From Stenotrophomonas bentonitica (GTDB taxonomy: Bacteria; Pseudomonadota; Gammaproteobacteria; Xanthomonadales; Xanthomonadaceae), in contig NZ_JAAZUH010000001.1 of NCBI RefSeq assembly GCF_013185915.1, positions 1,550,001 through 1,614,000 of the forward strand: a stretch of DNA of 64,000 bases, given 5' to 3'. Both the position numbers and the translations under genes were made by a program. The notes below the pieces were generated by a model. The model worked only from the letters and a program-made list of their open reading frames with translations. It had not been told where the DNA came from and did not search any database. Positions within the stretch are counted from its first letter, which is position 1. Each line of letters opens with the position of its first letter. Below, piece by piece: positions 17,096-28,327 of this stretch.

Positions 17096-18271
17096 TCAGG
17101 CGCCGCGTGCTTCCAGTGCGGCCACGGCCGGCAGGGTCTTGCCTTCCAGGAACTCGAGGAACGCGCCGCCACCGGTGGAGATGTAGCTGACCTGGTCGGC
17201 GATGTCGTACTTGTCAACGGCGGCCAGGGTGTCACCACCGCCGGCGATGGAGAACGCCGGCGAGCTGGCGATGGCGCGGGCCAGCGCTTCGGTACCGTGG
17301 CCGAAGGCTTCGAACTCGAACACGCCGACCGGGCCGTTCCAGACCACGGTACCGGCCTTGGCGATCAGCGTGGCGTAGTGCGCAGCGGTCTGCGGGCCGA
17401 TGTCGAGGATCAGGTCGTCTTCGGCCACGTCATTGACCGCCTTGACCGTCGCTTCGGCGTCCGGGAGGAACTGCTTGGCCACCACCACGTCGGTGGGCAG
17501 CGGAATGTCGGCGCCGCGCGCCTTGGCGTCGGCCACGATCTTCTTCGCGGTGTCCAGCAGGTCCGGCTCGTACAGCGACTTGCCCACGGCATGCCCGGCT
17601 GCGGCGATGAAGGTGTTGGCGATGCCACCGCCGACGATCAGCTGGTCGACCTTACCAACCAGGTTGGCCAGCAGTTCCAGCTTGGTGCTGACCTTGCTGC
17701 CGGCCACGATCGCCAGCAGCGGCTGCGCCGGTGCGTGCAGGGCCTTGGCCAGCGCGTCCAGTTCGGCCATCAGCAGCGGGCCACCGGCGGCAACCGGAGC
17801 GAAGCGGATCACGCCGTGGGTGGAGGCCTGGGCGCGGTGCGCGGTGCCGAAGGCGTCCATCACGAACACGTCGCACAGGGCGGCGTACTTGCGCGACAGC
17901 GCTTCGTCGTCCTTGCCCTCGCCCACGTTCATGCGGCAGTTTTCCAGCAGCACGATCGAACCCGGGGCCACGTCGACGCCGTCGACCCAGTCACGCACCA
18001 GCGGCACGTCCACGCCAAGCAGGGTGGACAGGCGCACGGCGACCGGCGCCAGCGAATCGGCTTCGCTCCACACGCCTTCCTGCGGGCGGCCCAGGTGCGA
18101 GGTGACCATCACCGCGGCGCCCTTTTCCAGCGCCAGCTTCAACGTCGGCAGCGAGGCGGTGATGCGCTGTTCGGAGGTGATGCGGCCGTTCTCGATCGGC
18201 ACGTTCAGGTCCTGGCGGATCAGCACGCGCTTGCCGGAAAGGTCGAGGTCGGTCATGCGAACGATGGACAT
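17096..18271 (-). CDS. pgk: Phosphoglycerate kinase
   Basis: A 391-residue glycolytic kinase that makes ATP and 3-phosphoglycerate from 1,3-bisphosphoglycerate. Conserved elements are [10 protein letters not shown] (phosphoglycerate site), [37 protein letters not shown] and the C-terminal nucleotide loop [14 protein letters not shown]. The open frame continues far upstream, so the start is set by homology: ATG at 18271 (MSIVRMTD) gives the normal family length, with a second possible ATG five codons later. Neither has a strong Shine-Dalgarno sequence. The DUF3999 gene lies 53 nt upstream. Confidence 0.96.
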   Translation of the reverse strand: MSIVRMTDLDLSGKRVLIRQDLNVPIENGRITSEQRITASLPTLKLALEKGAAVMVTSHLGRPQEGVWSEADSLAPVAVRLSTLLGVDVPLVRDWVDGVDVAPGSIVLLENCRMNVGEGKDDEALSRKYAALCDVFVMDAFGTAHRAQASTHGVIRFAPVAAGGPLLMAELDALAKALHAPAQPLLAIVAGSKVSTKLELLANLVGKVDQLIVGGGIANTFIAAAGHAVGKSLYEPDLLDTAKKIVADAKARGADIPLPTDVVVAKQFLPDAEATVKAVNDVAEDDLILDIGPQTAAHYATLIAKAGTVVWNGPVGVFEFEAFGHGTEALARAIASSPAFSIAGGGDTLAAVDKYDIADQVSYISTGGGAFLEFLEGKTLPAVAALEARGA

Positions 18272-18324
18272 GGGGCAGCAACTCTTTGGCGGAAAGGGAA
18301 ATGCGCCGCGCACGGCGCAGAGGG

Positions 18325-19689
18325 TCATTGTAGCGGTGCGCGCCCAGACGGTCGCAGCAGGCTGACTGCGAATCCACCTACCACCAGCACGCCGAGCAGC
18401 AGCAGGCCCCACAGCAGCCACCGCTTCCAGTCGCGTTGCGCCTGCACGGCGGCGTCGCCGGCCAGCACCTGCGCCGGCCCCTGCACGGTCGCAGCGGCCG
18501 GCTGCCACTGCGCGCCCTGCTGCTGGCGCAGCTGCGCGATCACGGTGCCCACCGGTGCGTCGGTACGCTGCGCGCGCACGCTGCCGGCCGCGACCGTGAA
18601 CGGCGCTTCGCCTTGGCTGAGGAACACCAGCGCTTCGGGCTGGTAACCCAGCTTGAGGGTCGGCGCCTGGCTGGGCTGGGCCTGGCCGGCCATCAGCTTC
18701 CAGTAGCGGTCGCGGCTGGGCACGGCCAGCGACTGCGCCTGCGACTGGCGCCGCGCGGCGCTGTCCTGCAGCTGGTAGGCCACCCACGGGCCGGCCCGCA
18801 CCTGCCACGGCCGGCTGGGGTCGTCCCGGCTGAGCAGGGTCCACTGCACCACGCTGTTGTCGGCGGTGGCGATGTCGACCTGGGCCACCGGGAAGCGGCC
18901 GTCCAGCGTGTATTCGAATTCGCCGGGCGTGCCGGCAGTACCGGCCAGCGTGCGCCACTGCCATTCGATCGCCTGCGCGGCCGCCACGCGTTCGACCTGC
19001 ACGGCGGTCAGCACCGGCAGGCGCGCGCCCGCCAGCGGCACGATGCGGAAGTACTTCGCTTGGTGGCCGATCTCGATGCGTCGCTGCTGCAGGCGGTTGC
19101 CGCCCTGCTCCAGGTCGACCAGCGGCACTGCGTCGGCCACGCGCTGCCAGTCGCGCAGGTCGTCGCTGGCGTCCACCGCCACGCGCAGTTGCAGCGGTTC
19201 GGTGGACTGCCAGTCCAGCTGCAACGCCTGCACGCCGGTGCGCAGCGCGCTGGCGTCGACCAGCCAGCCGCCCGGCTCGGCGCTGGCGCCGCTGCGGCCC
19301 AGCCGCGCTTCCACCCGGCGCACGCTGCCGTCGGTGTTGCGTTCGGTCAGCAGCTGCAGGTCTTCGCCTGCACCGCCGCCCTGCGCCGGCAGCGCGAACC
19401 ACGGCAGCGGCTGCCACTGCGCCGGACGCGCCAGCGGCTGGTCGGCCGAGAACAACGCCGCCGGCAGCGCCTGGCCCTGCGCGTTGAAGACCTGCACGTC
19501 GGCCAGCTGCGGCGACACCGCGCTGCGGTACTGCGCCTCGCTCAGGATCAGCCGGTAGGCGCCGGCCTGCGGCGCGGACAGCTGCAGCGGCCACTGTTCG
19601 CGGTAGTCCTGGCGCGCGTCGGCGGCCCACAACGCGGGCGCGGCCAGGGTCAGTGAAGCGGCGGCGATCAGGCGGCAGAAAAGGTTCAC
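18325..19689 (-). CDS. DUF3999 family secreted, membrane-anchored protein
   Basis: A 454-residue protein of unknown function. A signal peptide ([19 protein letters not shown]) leads into a large periplasmic beta-rich region with repeated blocks that resemble discoidin-like folds ([26 protein letters not shown]), and a single C-terminal membrane helix ([19 protein letters not shown]) followed by a short basic tail. The start is GTG at 19689, which overlaps the stop of the DUF2339 gene by 4 nt (GTGA), indicating tight coupling. The pairing of DUF3999 with DUF2339 is known from Pseudomonas and Xanthomonas genomes; no function is established. It sits between the DUF2339 gene and pgk. Confidence 0.85.
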   Translation of the reverse strand: MNLFCRLIAAASLTLAAPALWAADARQDYREQWPLQLSAPQAGAYRLILSEAQYRSAVSPQLADVQVFNAQGQALPAALFSADQPLARPAQWQPLPWFALPAQGGGAGEDLQLLTERNTDGSVRRVEARLGRSGASAEPGGWLVDASALRTGVQALQLDWQSTEPLQLRVAVDASDDLRDWQRVADAVPLVDLEQGGNRLQQRRIEIGHQAKYFRIVPLAGARLPVLTAVQVERVAAAQAIEWQWRTLAGTAGTPGEFEYTLDGRFPVAQVDIATADNSVVQWTLLSRDDPSRPWQVRAGPWVAYQLQDSAARRQSQAQSLAVPSRDRYWKLMAGQAQPSQAPTLKLGYQPEALVFLSQGEAPFTVAAGSVRAQRTDAPVGTVIAQLRQQQGAQWQPAAATVQGPAQVLAGDAAVQAQRDWKRWLLWGLLLLGVLVVGGFAVSLLRPSGRAPLQ

Positions 19690-22349
19690 GGTTGTGGCTC
19701 CAGGGTAGCGTCCGGCGCGCGCGGCGGCGCCGGGGCCAGGTAGCCCACGACCGTGCACAGCAGGCCGTAGGCGATGAAGGAAGCAATACCCAGCAGGTTG
19801 CCCAGGTGCTGGCGGTCGATCAGCACCAGCTTGGCCAGTACCACGCCCATCAGCACCGCGCCAACCAGCCACAGCGCGCGTTGCCCACGTCGCGAGCCCC
19901 ACACCCAGCTGATCACGCCGAGCACGCTCCAGACCACGGTCAGGCTGGTCTGGGCCAGCGTGGACGACCACAACCGCTCGTTCCACGGCACCCCGCCCCA
20001 GTGATGCACGGCATGCAGGGTGATGCTGGTCAGCGCGACGAAACCGGCCAGCGCCAGCAGCGGCACGCGCCGTGCCTGCAGTGCGGCCGGCGCCTGGCCG
20101 CGCCACAGCCAGCGCGCGAGCAGGGCGAGCACGGCCAGCTGTGCGAGTTCCAGCGGGTTCAACAGCGGAATCCACGGCAGCGGCGCTGCGCCACCGCGCG
20201 CGAACAGGTAGCCGACCCAGGCCAGCCCCAGCACCGCGAACAGCGTGCACTGCAATGCCGGGCGGGCCGCATCGAAGCGCTCGCCGAGCGGCACGCTCAG
20301 CCAACGCCAGCGCTGCAGCGAGATGGCAGCGACCACAAGCCACGGCAGCAACATCGCGGCCAGTGCCCAGCCTTCGGCCAGTGCGAAGCGGTCGGCGAGC
20401 CAGCTGGCGGTGAGCGAGACCACGGTGGGCCACAGCAACCACCACACGAACTGCGCGACCACGGCGACGCGGTCCTGGCCGCCGCGCAGGCACCACAGGC
20501 TGCGCACGCCGAGCACGGCGAACACCACCCAGGCCAGCGCGCCGTAGCCGGCGAACGGCTGGCGGTGGACGTCGGCCTGCCACAGCGCCAGCGGAAACGC
20601 GCACAGCAGCATCGCCAGCGTGGTCAACACCAACGCACGTGCCGGGAAGCGACGCTGGGTTTCCGCAGCGATCCAGCCGGTGACCGCGACCAGGATCAGC
20701 AGCGCATCCGGCCGACTGTCGAAGGCGATGAAGCGGCTGATCTCGTGGCTGGCGCCGCCCAGCCACCACAGCAGGCCCCACAGGTAGTACACGATGGCCG
20801 GTGCGTCGCGCCCGCTGCGGCGGTAGCTGAAGGCCGAGGCGAAGCCGGCCAGCGCCAACAGCAGGCCGCTCATGAAGGTTGGGTTGGCGATCGCGGTGGC
20901 GTCCTGCAGCCAGTAGTCGGCGCCGACCACGAAGCCGAACGCCGCACCCAGCTGCAGCAGCGCACCGGCAATCTGCGGCAGCCACCGCGACTGGCGCAGG
21001 CCCAGCCAGACCAGCGCCGCGCCTTCCAGCGCGAACACGCTGGCGGTGGCGCGTGCGGACAGCGCCAGCGGCACGGCCAGTGTGGCGAAGCCCACCGCCA
21101 GCACCGCGTGCGACTGGCCGAGCGCGGCATAGCGGTCGCGCCGGATCAGCACCCAGCCCAGCGCTGCATACAACGCCGCCAGGCCGAGCGCGCACAGCGC
21201 CAGCAGCAGGCGGTCGTCATGCAGCATGCCGGCCTGCAGCGAGAACGCGATCAGCGGCGTGCCGAACACCAGGCTGCCGTCGACCAGATCGCGCTTGTCG
21301 GCCGGTTGGCGGCGCGCGTAGAGGATCGGGATGAGCAGGTAGAAGGCGAAGAACAGCAGCAGGAACGGTTCGGTGCTGTTGAACTTGTCGGCGTTGTACT
21401 GCAGCACGCCCCAGGCGGTACCGATGCCGAAGGTGAAGGCGAAGCCCAGCAGGTTGAGCGCGCGCCACGGGCGCCACCAGGCGATGGCAAGGATGGCGGC
21501 GTTGAGTACTGCGTAGTACGAGAACAGGGCCACGTGGTTGCCGCTGCCGGTGGACAGCCAGATCGGTGCCATGAAGCCGGCGAGGATGCCGAGCACCGCC
21601 AGCGTGCGCGAATTCTGCACGACCGCGAGCACGCCCATGCCGGCGATCAGCACGATGCTCATCGCAAACGCGATGCCGGGTTCGATCAGTTCGTAGCGTT
21701 TGAACGCGGCAAAGATGGTCAACAACAGGATGCCGATCGCGCCGCCCTGCAGGGCCAGCGCGAACATCCGGCGGCGCTCGCGCTGCACCCAGCCGAACAC
21801 CAGCCCGGCCAGTGCACCGGCGGCGATGGCGGCCAGGCGCAGTTCGATGGGCGCGTTGAGCCAGCCCTGGTCGCTGGCGTACTTGAGCAGTGCTGCGACA
21901 CCGGCCAGCAGCACCAGCATGCCGATCTTGACCGGCACGTTGCCTTCGGTGAACCAGCGTTTGATCGTGCCGACGATGCGCTCGCCCAGGTCCGGGCCGC
22001 GCGGCGGCGGAACGAAGGGTTCGGGTCGGGCAGGCGGCGGGCCCGGGGGAAGCGGCGGTGGCGCGACGCGGGCGGCGGCGGCGAGTCGCTCGGGCTGGGG
22101 CGCTGGCTCGAATTCGGGCTCGGGCGCAGGTACGTCAGCGCGGAACGGCGATACCACGGGCGCCGGCGCCGGCGCGCGGGCGTCCCAGTCTGCAACCACC
22201 GGTTCGGCAGGCGCCGCAACGGTCCCTGCCTGCGCCTGTTCCAGCGCGGCAACCCGCCGGCGCAGGCCGGAAATCATCACCAGGGCAACGATCAGCAACA
22301 CCGGCACGGCCAGCAACAGCAGTACCGCCAGGACAATCAGTGCTTCCAT
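19686..22349 (-). CDS. DUF2339 polytopic membrane protein
   Basis: An 887-residue inner-membrane protein. The first segment ([23 protein letters not shown]) is followed by a short coiled-coil-like stretch ([11 protein letters not shown]), a proline- and alanine-rich linker to about residue 115, and then more than twenty hydrophobic segments, for example [16 protein letters not shown] and [17 protein letters not shown]. This is the layout of DUF2339 proteins. No catalytic motif is evident. Its stop overlaps the start of the DUF3999 gene. The role is unknown; a joint envelope function for the pair is an inference from the coupling and topology. Confidence 0.85.
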   Translation of the reverse strand: MEALIVLAVLLLLAVPVLLIVALVMISGLRRRVAALEQAQAGTVAAPAEPVVADWDARAPAPAPVVSPFRADVPAPEPEFEPAPQPERLAAAARVAPPPLPPGPPPARPEPFVPPPRGPDLGERIVGTIKRWFTEGNVPVKIGMLVLLAGVAALLKYASDQGWLNAPIELRLAAIAAGALAGLVFGWVQRERRRMFALALQGGAIGILLLTIFAAFKRYELIEPGIAFAMSIVLIAGMGVLAVVQNSRTLAVLGILAGFMAPIWLSTGSGNHVALFSYYAVLNAAILAIAWWRPWRALNLLGFAFTFGIGTAWGVLQYNADKFNSTEPFLLLFFAFYLLIPILYARRQPADKRDLVDGSLVFGTPLIAFSLQAGMLHDDRLLLALCALGLAALYAALGWVLIRRDRYAALGQSHAVLAVGFATLAVPLALSARATASVFALEGAALVWLGLRQSRWLPQIAGALLQLGAAFGFVVGADYWLQDATAIANPTFMSGLLLALAGFASAFSYRRSGRDAPAIVYYLWGLLWWLGGASHEISRFIAFDSRPDALLILVAVTGWIAAETQRRFPARALVLTTLAMLLCAFPLALWQADVHRQPFAGYGALAWVVFAVLGVRSLWCLRGGQDRVAVVAQFVWWLLWPTVVSLTASWLADRFALAEGWALAAMLLPWLVVAAISLQRWRWLSVPLGERFDAARPALQCTLFAVLGLAWVGYLFARGGAAPLPWIPLLNPLELAQLAVLALLARWLWRGQAPAALQARRVPLLALAGFVALTSITLHAVHHWGGVPWNERLWSSTLAQTSLTVVWSVLGVISWVWGSRRGQRALWLVGAVLMGVVLAKLVLIDRQHLGNLLGIASFIAYGLLCTVVGYLAPAPPRAPDATLEPQP

Positions 22350-22438
22350 TCCGCGTCATCCTCGTGGGAACGCCACGGCCCACCTGGACGAGCATGGCGC
22401 CTGCGGCACGGGGACATCGTAACTGAATTGGCGGGGGT

Positions 22439-22475
22439 AAAAAAAAACGCCCTTCCTTGCGGTCGGGCGTTCTTT
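22439..22475 (-). terminator. Terminator of gap
   Basis: Stem AACGCCC/GGGCGTT around a 12-nt loop. On the minus strand it is followed by eight or more T residues; on the plus strand by CTTTTT. It lies about 80 nt beyond the gap stop. Confidence 0.85.
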
Positions 22476-22493
22476 TTCGATCGTTGCGGCGTG

Positions 22494-22517
22494 GAGCCGG
22501 GCAGAGCCCGGCTCTAC
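22494..22517 (-). repeat. SMAG-type palindrome
   Basis: GAGCCGGGC/GCCCGGCTC stem with AGA loop and GTAG head on the minus strand, between the gap stop and its terminator. Confidence 0.8.
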
Positions 22518-22554
22518 CGGGTGGGCGACACGTTGCGCGGGCGAACCCGGCGTC

Positions 22555-23695
<1,141 letters not shown>

Positions 23696-23754
23696 GGCGC
23701 GGCAGGGCACGGACGGGAAGACTGGCCCTATTCCACCCGCCACGAGACTGCACC

Positions 23755-24381
23755 ATGCGTACCCCCTCCCCCCTCCTGCTTGCCAGCCTTGCCGCCGCCC
23801 TCGCCCTGGCCGCCAGCCCCGCCATGGCCCAGTCCAAGGGCGACTGGACCATTGCCGCCGGCGTGCACCAGGTTGCACCCAAGTCCAACAACGGCACCCT
23901 GGCCGGCGGCCTGCAGGTCGACGTGGACAGCGACATCAAGCCGACCATCACCGGCGAGTATTTCATTGCCGACAACCTGGGCATCGAGATCCTGGCCGCG
24001 CTGCCGTTCAAGCACGACATCAACATCGACGGTCTGGGCCGCGTCGGCAGCACCAAGCACCTGCCGCCGGTGGTCTCGCTGCAGTACCACTTCAACAGCA
24101 AGGGCAAGGTGTCGCCGTTCGTCGGTGCCGGCCTGAACTACACCACCTTCTTCAGCGAGGAGACCGGCGGCGCGCTGACCGGCAGCCGGCTGAAGCTGGA
24201 CGACTCCTGGGGCCTGGCCGCCCATGCCGGCCTGGACTTCGCCGTCGGCGAGAAGGGCGCCCTGCGCGTAGACGTGCGCTGGATCGACATCGACACCGAC
24301 GTGAAGCTGGATGGCGCCAAGCTCGGCACGGTCAAGATCGACCCGCTCGCCTACGGCCTGGCCTACGTGTTCAAGTTCTGA
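23755..24381 (+). CDS. ompW: OmpW-family outer-membrane protein
   Basis: A 208-residue eight-stranded beta-barrel protein, the normal OmpW size. The signal peptide ([19 protein letters not shown]) is cut before QSKGDWTI. Family blocks are GDWTIAAGVHQVAP, PTITGEYFIADNLGIEIL, LPPVVSLQYHF, VSPFVGAGLNYTTFF and the C-terminal DPLAYGLAYVFKF ending in Phe for barrel assembly. OmpW proteins form a narrow hydrophobic channel in the outer membrane and respond to oxygen, salt and oxidants in other bacteria. The gene is monocistronic, with a strong terminator at 24429 and a perfect FNR/Anr box upstream. Confidence 0.93.
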   Translation: MRTPSPLLLASLAAALALAASPAMAQSKGDWTIAAGVHQVAPKSNNGTLAGGLQVDVDSDIKPTITGEYFIADNLGIEILAALPFKHDINIDGLGRVGSTKHLPPVVSLQYHFNSKGKVSPFVGAGLNYTTFFSEETGGALTGSRLKLDDSWGLAAHAGLDFAVGEKGALRVDVRWIDIDTDVKLDGAKLGTVKIDPLAYGLAYVFKF

Positions 24382-24428
24382 TCGCCGATCAGGACCGCAC
24401 CGCGCAACACCCGTCGCAGCACGAGATT

Positions 24429-24453
24429 GCCCCGGCCTGGCCGGGGCTTTTTT
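24429..24453 (+). terminator. Terminator of ompW
   Basis: Stem GCCCCGG/CCGGGGC with a 5-nt loop at 24429-24447 followed by six T residues. Confidence 0.9.
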
Positions 24454-24507
24454 ATGCAGGACTGCACACCGACACCGACGGCAAATGCCCCGATGCGGGT
24501 GGGTCGT

Positions 24508-24513
24508 TAGAAT
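24508..24513 (+). promoter_or_regulatory. Candidate -10 of the S1/P1 nuclease gene (possible leaderless start)
   Basis: TAGAAT ends six nt before the ATG at 24520, so transcription would begin at or very near the start codon. No Shine-Dalgarno sequence precedes the ATG. The -35 region is weak. Confidence 0.4.
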
Positions 24514-24519
24514 GGGCCG

Positions 24520-25335
24520 ATGAAAATCGCCTCCCTGCTCTCTTCTTCCGCGCTGCTGCTCACGCTTACCCTGGTTTCCACCGACGCCCTGGCCTGGGGC
24601 GCACAGGGCCACCGACTGGTGGCCCGTGTCGCCGAACCGCGGCTGACCGCGCAGACCCGCGCCGAGGTGGCCCGCCTGCTCGCCAACGAACCCACCCCGA
24701 CCCTGGCTGCGATCGCGCCGTGGGCCGATGAACTGCGTGCCAAGGACCCCGGGCTGGGTAAGCGCTCGGCCGGCTGGCACTACGTGAACATCGGCGAGGA
24801 CGACTGCCAGTACGAGGTCGAGCGCAACTGCCGCAACGGCAACTGCGTGGTGGAAGCGCTGAAGACCCAGACCGCCATCCTCGGCGACCGCAGCCGTACC
24901 GATGCCGAACGTGCGCAGGCGCTGAAGTTCGTGGTCCATTTCGTCGGCGACATCCACCAGCCGATGCACGCCGGCTACGGCCACGACAAGGGTGGCAACG
25001 ATTTCCAGGTGCAGTTCAACGGGCGCGGTACCAACCTGCATTCGCTGTGGGACAGCGGCCTGCTGAACACGATGAAGCTCGATGACGACGCCTGGACGAA
25101 GCGGCTGGCCGCGTTGCCCAAGCCGAAGTTCGGCAAGCGTTCGGCGATCGACACCGACGCGGTGCAGTGGGCGGAAGCCAGCTGCCGGATCGCGATTGCA
25201 CCTGGTGTTTACCCCCCGAAGCGTACGCTGGATGCAGACTACGCCGCGACCTGGCTGCCGGTCGCCGAACGCGAGCTGCGCCTGGCCGGCGAACGCCTGG
25301 CGGTGCTGCTCAACGACACGCTGGGTAAACCCTGA
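24520..25335 (+). CDS. Secreted S1/P1-family nuclease
   Basis: A 271-residue zinc nuclease that cleaves single-stranded nucleic acid and may remove 3'-phosphates. The signal peptide is cut after DALA, leaving Trp26 as the first mature residue. This is essential in the family because the N-terminal amine and carbonyl of that Trp bind zinc. Further ligands are in WGAQGHR (H31), SAGWHYVNI, FVVHFVGDIHQPMHAG and GGNDFQV. The substrate region NLHSLWDSGLL is also typical. S. maltophilia has a characterised relative (SmNuc1). The MBL-fold gene starts 10 nt after its stop, so the two probably share a transcript. Confidence 0.93.
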   Translation: MKIASLLSSSALLLTLTLVSTDALAWGAQGHRLVARVAEPRLTAQTRAEVARLLANEPTPTLAAIAPWADELRAKDPGLGKRSAGWHYVNIGEDDCQYEVERNCRNGNCVVEALKTQTAILGDRSRTDAERAQALKFVVHFVGDIHQPMHAGYGHDKGGNDFQVQFNGRGTNLHSLWDSGLLNTMKLDDDAWTKRLAALPKPKFGKRSAIDTDAVQWAEASCRIAIAPGVYPPKRTLDADYAATWLPVAERELRLAGERLAVLLNDTLGKP

Positions 25336-25345
25336 GGTCATCGCC

Positions 25346-26152
25346 ATGACGCCGCACGTTGCCAGTTTCTTCCACCCCGACAGCCACACCTTCAGCTACG
25401 TGGTGCATGACCCGGCAACGCGGCAGGCGGCGGTGATCGACCCGGTGCTGGATTACGACCCGGACACCGATGCGCTGGGTGCCGGGCCGCTGCAGCCGCT
25501 GCTGGCGCATGTGCGCGAACAGACACTGGACGTTCGCTGGTTGTTGGAGACCCACGCCCATGCCGACCATGTCAGCGCCGGGCGCTGGCTGAAGCAGCAG
25601 TGGCCACAGGCGGCGCTGGCGATGGGTGCGGGAATCGTGGAAGTCCAGCGCACGTTCGCACCGCGCTATGCGCTGGACGTGCCCACCGACGGGTCACAGT
25701 TCGACCGTCTGTTCGCCGACGGCGAAACGTTTGCGTTGGGCGATGTGGCGGCTGAGGTCATCGCCGTTCCAGGGCATACCAGCGACAGCGTGGCCTATCG
25801 CATCGGCGATGCGCTGTTCACCGGCGATTCGTTGTTCATGCCCGACGGCGGCACCGCCCGCTGCGATTTCCCGGGCGGCGATGCGGCGCTGCTGTACCGC
25901 TCGATCCAGCGGCTGCTGGCGCTGCCCGAGGCCACCCGGGTGTTCATCTGCCATGACTACGGCCCGGGTGGTCGCGCGGTGGCCAACGAGACCACCATCG
26001 GCGAGCAGCGCGCGCGCAACATCCACCTGCGCGACGGGGTGGGCGAAGCGGAATTCGTTGCGACCCGACAGGCAAGGGATGCAACGTTGGCCGAACCCAA
26101 ACTGATGCATCCCTCGGTGAAGGCCAACCTGCAGGGCGGCGCGGAACCCTGA
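25346..26152 (+). CDS. MBL-fold hydrolase, persulfide dioxygenase/BLH-like
   Basis: A 268-residue metallo-beta-lactamase-fold enzyme. The metal motif T-H-A-H-A-D-H is intact (H70, H72, D74, H75), with further ligands in VPGHTSDSVAYRI, LFTGDSLFM and FICHDYGPGGR. This layout (a short glyoxalase-II-like protein with HDY near the C-terminus) is typical of the ETHE1/Blh group that oxidises persulfides, but glyoxalase-type activity is not excluded. The start ATG has GAGG about 9 nt upstream and lies 10 nt after the nuclease stop. No rhodanese domain or BigR regulator is adjacent. Confidence 0.85.
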   Translation: MTPHVASFFHPDSHTFSYVVHDPATRQAAVIDPVLDYDPDTDALGAGPLQPLLAHVREQTLDVRWLLETHAHADHVSAGRWLKQQWPQAALAMGAGIVEVQRTFAPRYALDVPTDGSQFDRLFADGETFALGDVAAEVIAVPGHTSDSVAYRIGDALFTGDSLFMPDGGTARCDFPGGDAALLYRSIQRLLALPEATRVFICHDYGPGGRAVANETTIGEQRARNIHLRDGVGEAEFVATRQARDATLAEPKLMHPSVKANLQGGAEP

Positions 26153-26162
26153 AGGCCCGGTT

Positions 26163-26717
26163 TTACCGCCGATGCACGACGTGCTCGCCTTTCACGATCT
26201 CGAAGGTGAAGGCGTAGAACAGGCTGACCGCCACCGGCTCGATGCGTTCGGCATCGTTGCAGTCACCCGGATCGCGCGGGGTGGTGCCGATGGCGAAGTG
26301 GCACACCGCTGCGGGTGTATACCGCCACGCCGCCACCGCTTCCTGCGCGGCAACCACCAACACCTGGTTCTCTGCCTCGCTGCCGGCGGCACAATCGCTG
26401 CGTTCGGCTACCGGCGCGCTGCGCTCCACCCTGCCCTCTGCGTCCACCACGACCTGCAGGCACACCGTGGTCGGTGCCAGTTCCCGTCGCGGGTCGCGGT
26501 CGCCCACCACCGGGTCCGGTCCGGCATACAGCTGCGGCATGCGATACCCCTCGCTGGGCTGCAGCGTGTACGCCTGCACGGCACCGGCGCCACCGGCCGC
26601 GTCCATCTTCAGGCGCTGGTAGCCGACATTCTCGGCGCGGGTTTCCACCCGGGTCACTGCCGGCTGGCTGGCGCAGCCGGCCAGCAGCAGGACCAGGGCG
26701 CCGTAGGTCGCCCTCAC
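26163..26717 (-). CDS. Lipoprotein with a TonB-C-like domain, last gene of the BlaI operon
   Basis: A 184-residue lipoprotein with a very short signal (ATYGALVLLLAGC) and lipobox LAGC. The C-terminal half resembles a TonB/energy-transducer beta fold: VCLQVVVDAEGRVE, AAQEAVAAWRYTPA, VAVSLFYAFTFEI, with four extra cysteines that could form disulfides. Its start overlaps the stop of the M56 gene by 4 nt (ATGA). No function is known. The shared domain type suggests it acts with the M56 protein in the periplasm or at the envelope, which is an inference. Confidence 0.7.
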   Translation of the reverse strand: MRATYGALVLLLAGCASQPAVTRVETRAENVGYQRLKMDAAGGAGAVQAYTLQPSEGYRMPQLYAGPDPVVGDRDPRRELAPTTVCLQVVVDAEGRVERSAPVAERSDCAAGSEAENQVLVVAAQEAVAAWRYTPAAVCHFAIGTTPRDPGDCNDAERIEPVAVSLFYAFTFEIVKGEHVVHRR

Positions 26718-27958
26718 GGCGCGGGCGCCGGCTCGGGTTGGTCCAGGGCGAAGGTCAGCGGAATCTGCAGCGCGGATGCCACCGGCTTGCCGTCCCTGCG
26801 CGCAGGTTCAAACGTCCACTTCTGGGCGGCGGCGATCGAGACCGCGTCGAACACGCCGGCCGGGGTGGAGCTGATGACGCTTACGCCGGAGGTACGCCCT
26901 TCGGCATCCACGTTCACGCGCAGCACCACCTTGCCGGAAATGTTCTGCTCGAACGCGCTCCTCGGGTAAGCCGGCGGCGACATCAACTTTGCCTGGGCGC
27001 CGACGGTGGCCGCGTCTGGCGGGGTAGAACCGTCCGTCCCGGCGGCCGGTTCGGCCGTGATCTGCGTCTGCATCCCGGTGACACGCTGGCTGGCCCACGC
27101 CATCGTGCTGATGCCCACGCACAACCCCAGCACCAGCAGCTGGCCCGACCACCGCGGCACTGCGTTTCGCTTGTGTTCCTTCAACATGCCTATCCGCTCC
27201 TTCAACATCGGTTGGCTGCGCCAGTGGCAGGCCATGGGCGCAGCCGGGTGGACCAACTGCGCCTTGAGCAGGGCGTTGGCGTAAAGCCGGCGCAGGGCCG
27301 GATGCGGGTCGACCGTGCGCGCGTCGCAGGCCAGCTCCTGGTCGAACAGGAAGCGGCGCGTCGCCCACGGCAACAACGGGTGGAACCAGAACAGGCAGCG
27401 CAGCAGGGCAAGTGCGGCGTTGGCCCAGTGGTCGCCGTGGCGACGGTGCTGGTGTTCGTGCTGCAGGATCAGGTCCTGCTCGGCGACGGCGAAGCGCTGG
27501 TCGAAATCCGGGCCGACCACCACGCGTGGGGCGAGCAGGCCGACCAAGGCCGGCAGGCCCGGGTCGCCACTGGCCTGCCAACTGCCATCACTGCGCGGCT
27601 GCAGCGTGCCGAGGGCGCGCTCGAAACGGCGCTGGCCACGCCACTGCACGACCGCAACCGACACAGCGCCGGTCGTCCAGAGCGCGATCAGCAGGGTCGG
27701 CCACAGGACCGCATCGGTCGGCACGACGTTGGCATGCAGCACCGCTCCCAGCGCCAGCAGTGGCGCGCTGTCGGTGAACGCAGGTGCGGGGGATGGCAAC
27801 AACGGGGCGACCAGCACCAGCGGCAGCAGCCACCAGCTGCGATACACCAGCGCGGCACCGCCGAGGCGCTGCAGCAGTGGCCGCACCGCGCCCAGCAGCA
27901 GCACCGCCAGCGTGGCCCACGCGCTGGCCTGGAGCAGTCCATGCAGCGCGTCAGTCAT
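26714..27958 (-). CDS. M56-family (BlaR1-like) membrane peptidase with C-terminal TonB domain
   Basis: A 414-residue inner-membrane zinc protease. Two to three N-terminal membrane segments are followed by a cytoplasmic gluzincin domain with HEHQH (an HExxH motif, in LILQHEHQHRRHGD) and the downstream ligand region FLFDQELACDARTV. A further membrane segment (LVLGLCVGISTMAWAS) leads to a periplasmic TonB-C domain (AYPRSAFEQNISGKVVLRVNVDAEG). In BlaR1 systems the protease destroys its BlaI repressor after signal binding. Here the sensor part is a TonB-type domain and not a penicillin-binding domain, so the signal is probably not a beta-lactam. It overlaps the BlaI gene by 8 nt. Confidence 0.88.
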   Translation of the reverse strand: MTDALHGLLQASAWATLAVLLLGAVRPLLQRLGGAALVYRSWWLLPLVLVAPLLPSPAPAFTDSAPLLALGAVLHANVVPTDAVLWPTLLIALWTTGAVSVAVVQWRGQRRFERALGTLQPRSDGSWQASGDPGLPALVGLLAPRVVVGPDFDQRFAVAEQDLILQHEHQHRRHGDHWANAALALLRCLFWFHPLLPWATRRFLFDQELACDARTVDPHPALRRLYANALLKAQLVHPAAPMACHWRSQPMLKERIGMLKEHKRNAVPRWSGQLLVLGLCVGISTMAWASQRVTGMQTQITAEPAAGTDGSTPPDAATVGAQAKLMSPPAYPRSAFEQNISGKVVLRVNVDAEGRTSGVSVISSTPAGVFDAVSIAAAQKWTFEPARRDGKPVASALQIPLTFALDQPEPAPAP

Positions 27959-28319
27959 GGTCGAGCTCCTGGATCAGCTTTTTCAGCTCGGCGATGTCCT
28001 GCGCACTGAGTTCGCCGCGCTGGCTGAAATGCGCCACCAGCGGGGCGACCCGGCCGGCAAACAGCTTGTCGAGCAGGCCGCTGCTCTGTTCGGCCACCCA
28101 GGCCTGGCGCTGCAGCACCGGCGAGTAGAGATAGCGCCGCCCTTCCCGGCTGGCGCTGATGGCGCCCTTGGTGAGCAGGCGGTTGAGCAGGGTCTTGATG
28201 GTGGGCTCGGCCCAGTCGCGGTCGGCCAGTGCGGCGACCACGTCGTCGGCGCCCAGCGGGTTCCGGTTCCAGAGCACTTCCATGACAACGGCCTCGGCTT
28301 CGCTGATCTGGCTCATCAT
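27951..28319 (-). CDS. BlaI/MecI/CopY-family repressor
   Basis: A 122-residue winged-helix repressor. The DNA-binding domain is ISEAEAVVMEVLWNRNPLGADDVV, then WAEPTIKTLLNRLLTKGAIS as recognition region, and GRRYLYSPVL as the wing, all typical of BlaI. The C-terminal dimerisation region has the usual RVAPLVAHFSQRGELSAQDIAELKKLI. The start may be either of two adjacent ATG codons. It is the first gene of an operon with the M56 protease and lipoprotein, with overlapping palindromes 9-38 nt upstream of its start. Confidence 0.92.
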   Translation of the reverse strand: MMSQISEAEAVVMEVLWNRNPLGADDVVAALADRDWAEPTIKTLLNRLLTKGAISASREGRRYLYSPVLQRQAWVAEQSSGLLDKLFAGRVAPLVAHFSQRGELSAQDIAELKKLIQELDHD

Positions 28320-28327
28320 TTACATCC

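Noticed and set aside
17096..19786. Single 896-residue fusion of pgk with upstream sequence
   Set aside because: The upstream part is an alternative frame of the DUF3999 gene. Pgk homology begins sharply at the ATG at 18271.
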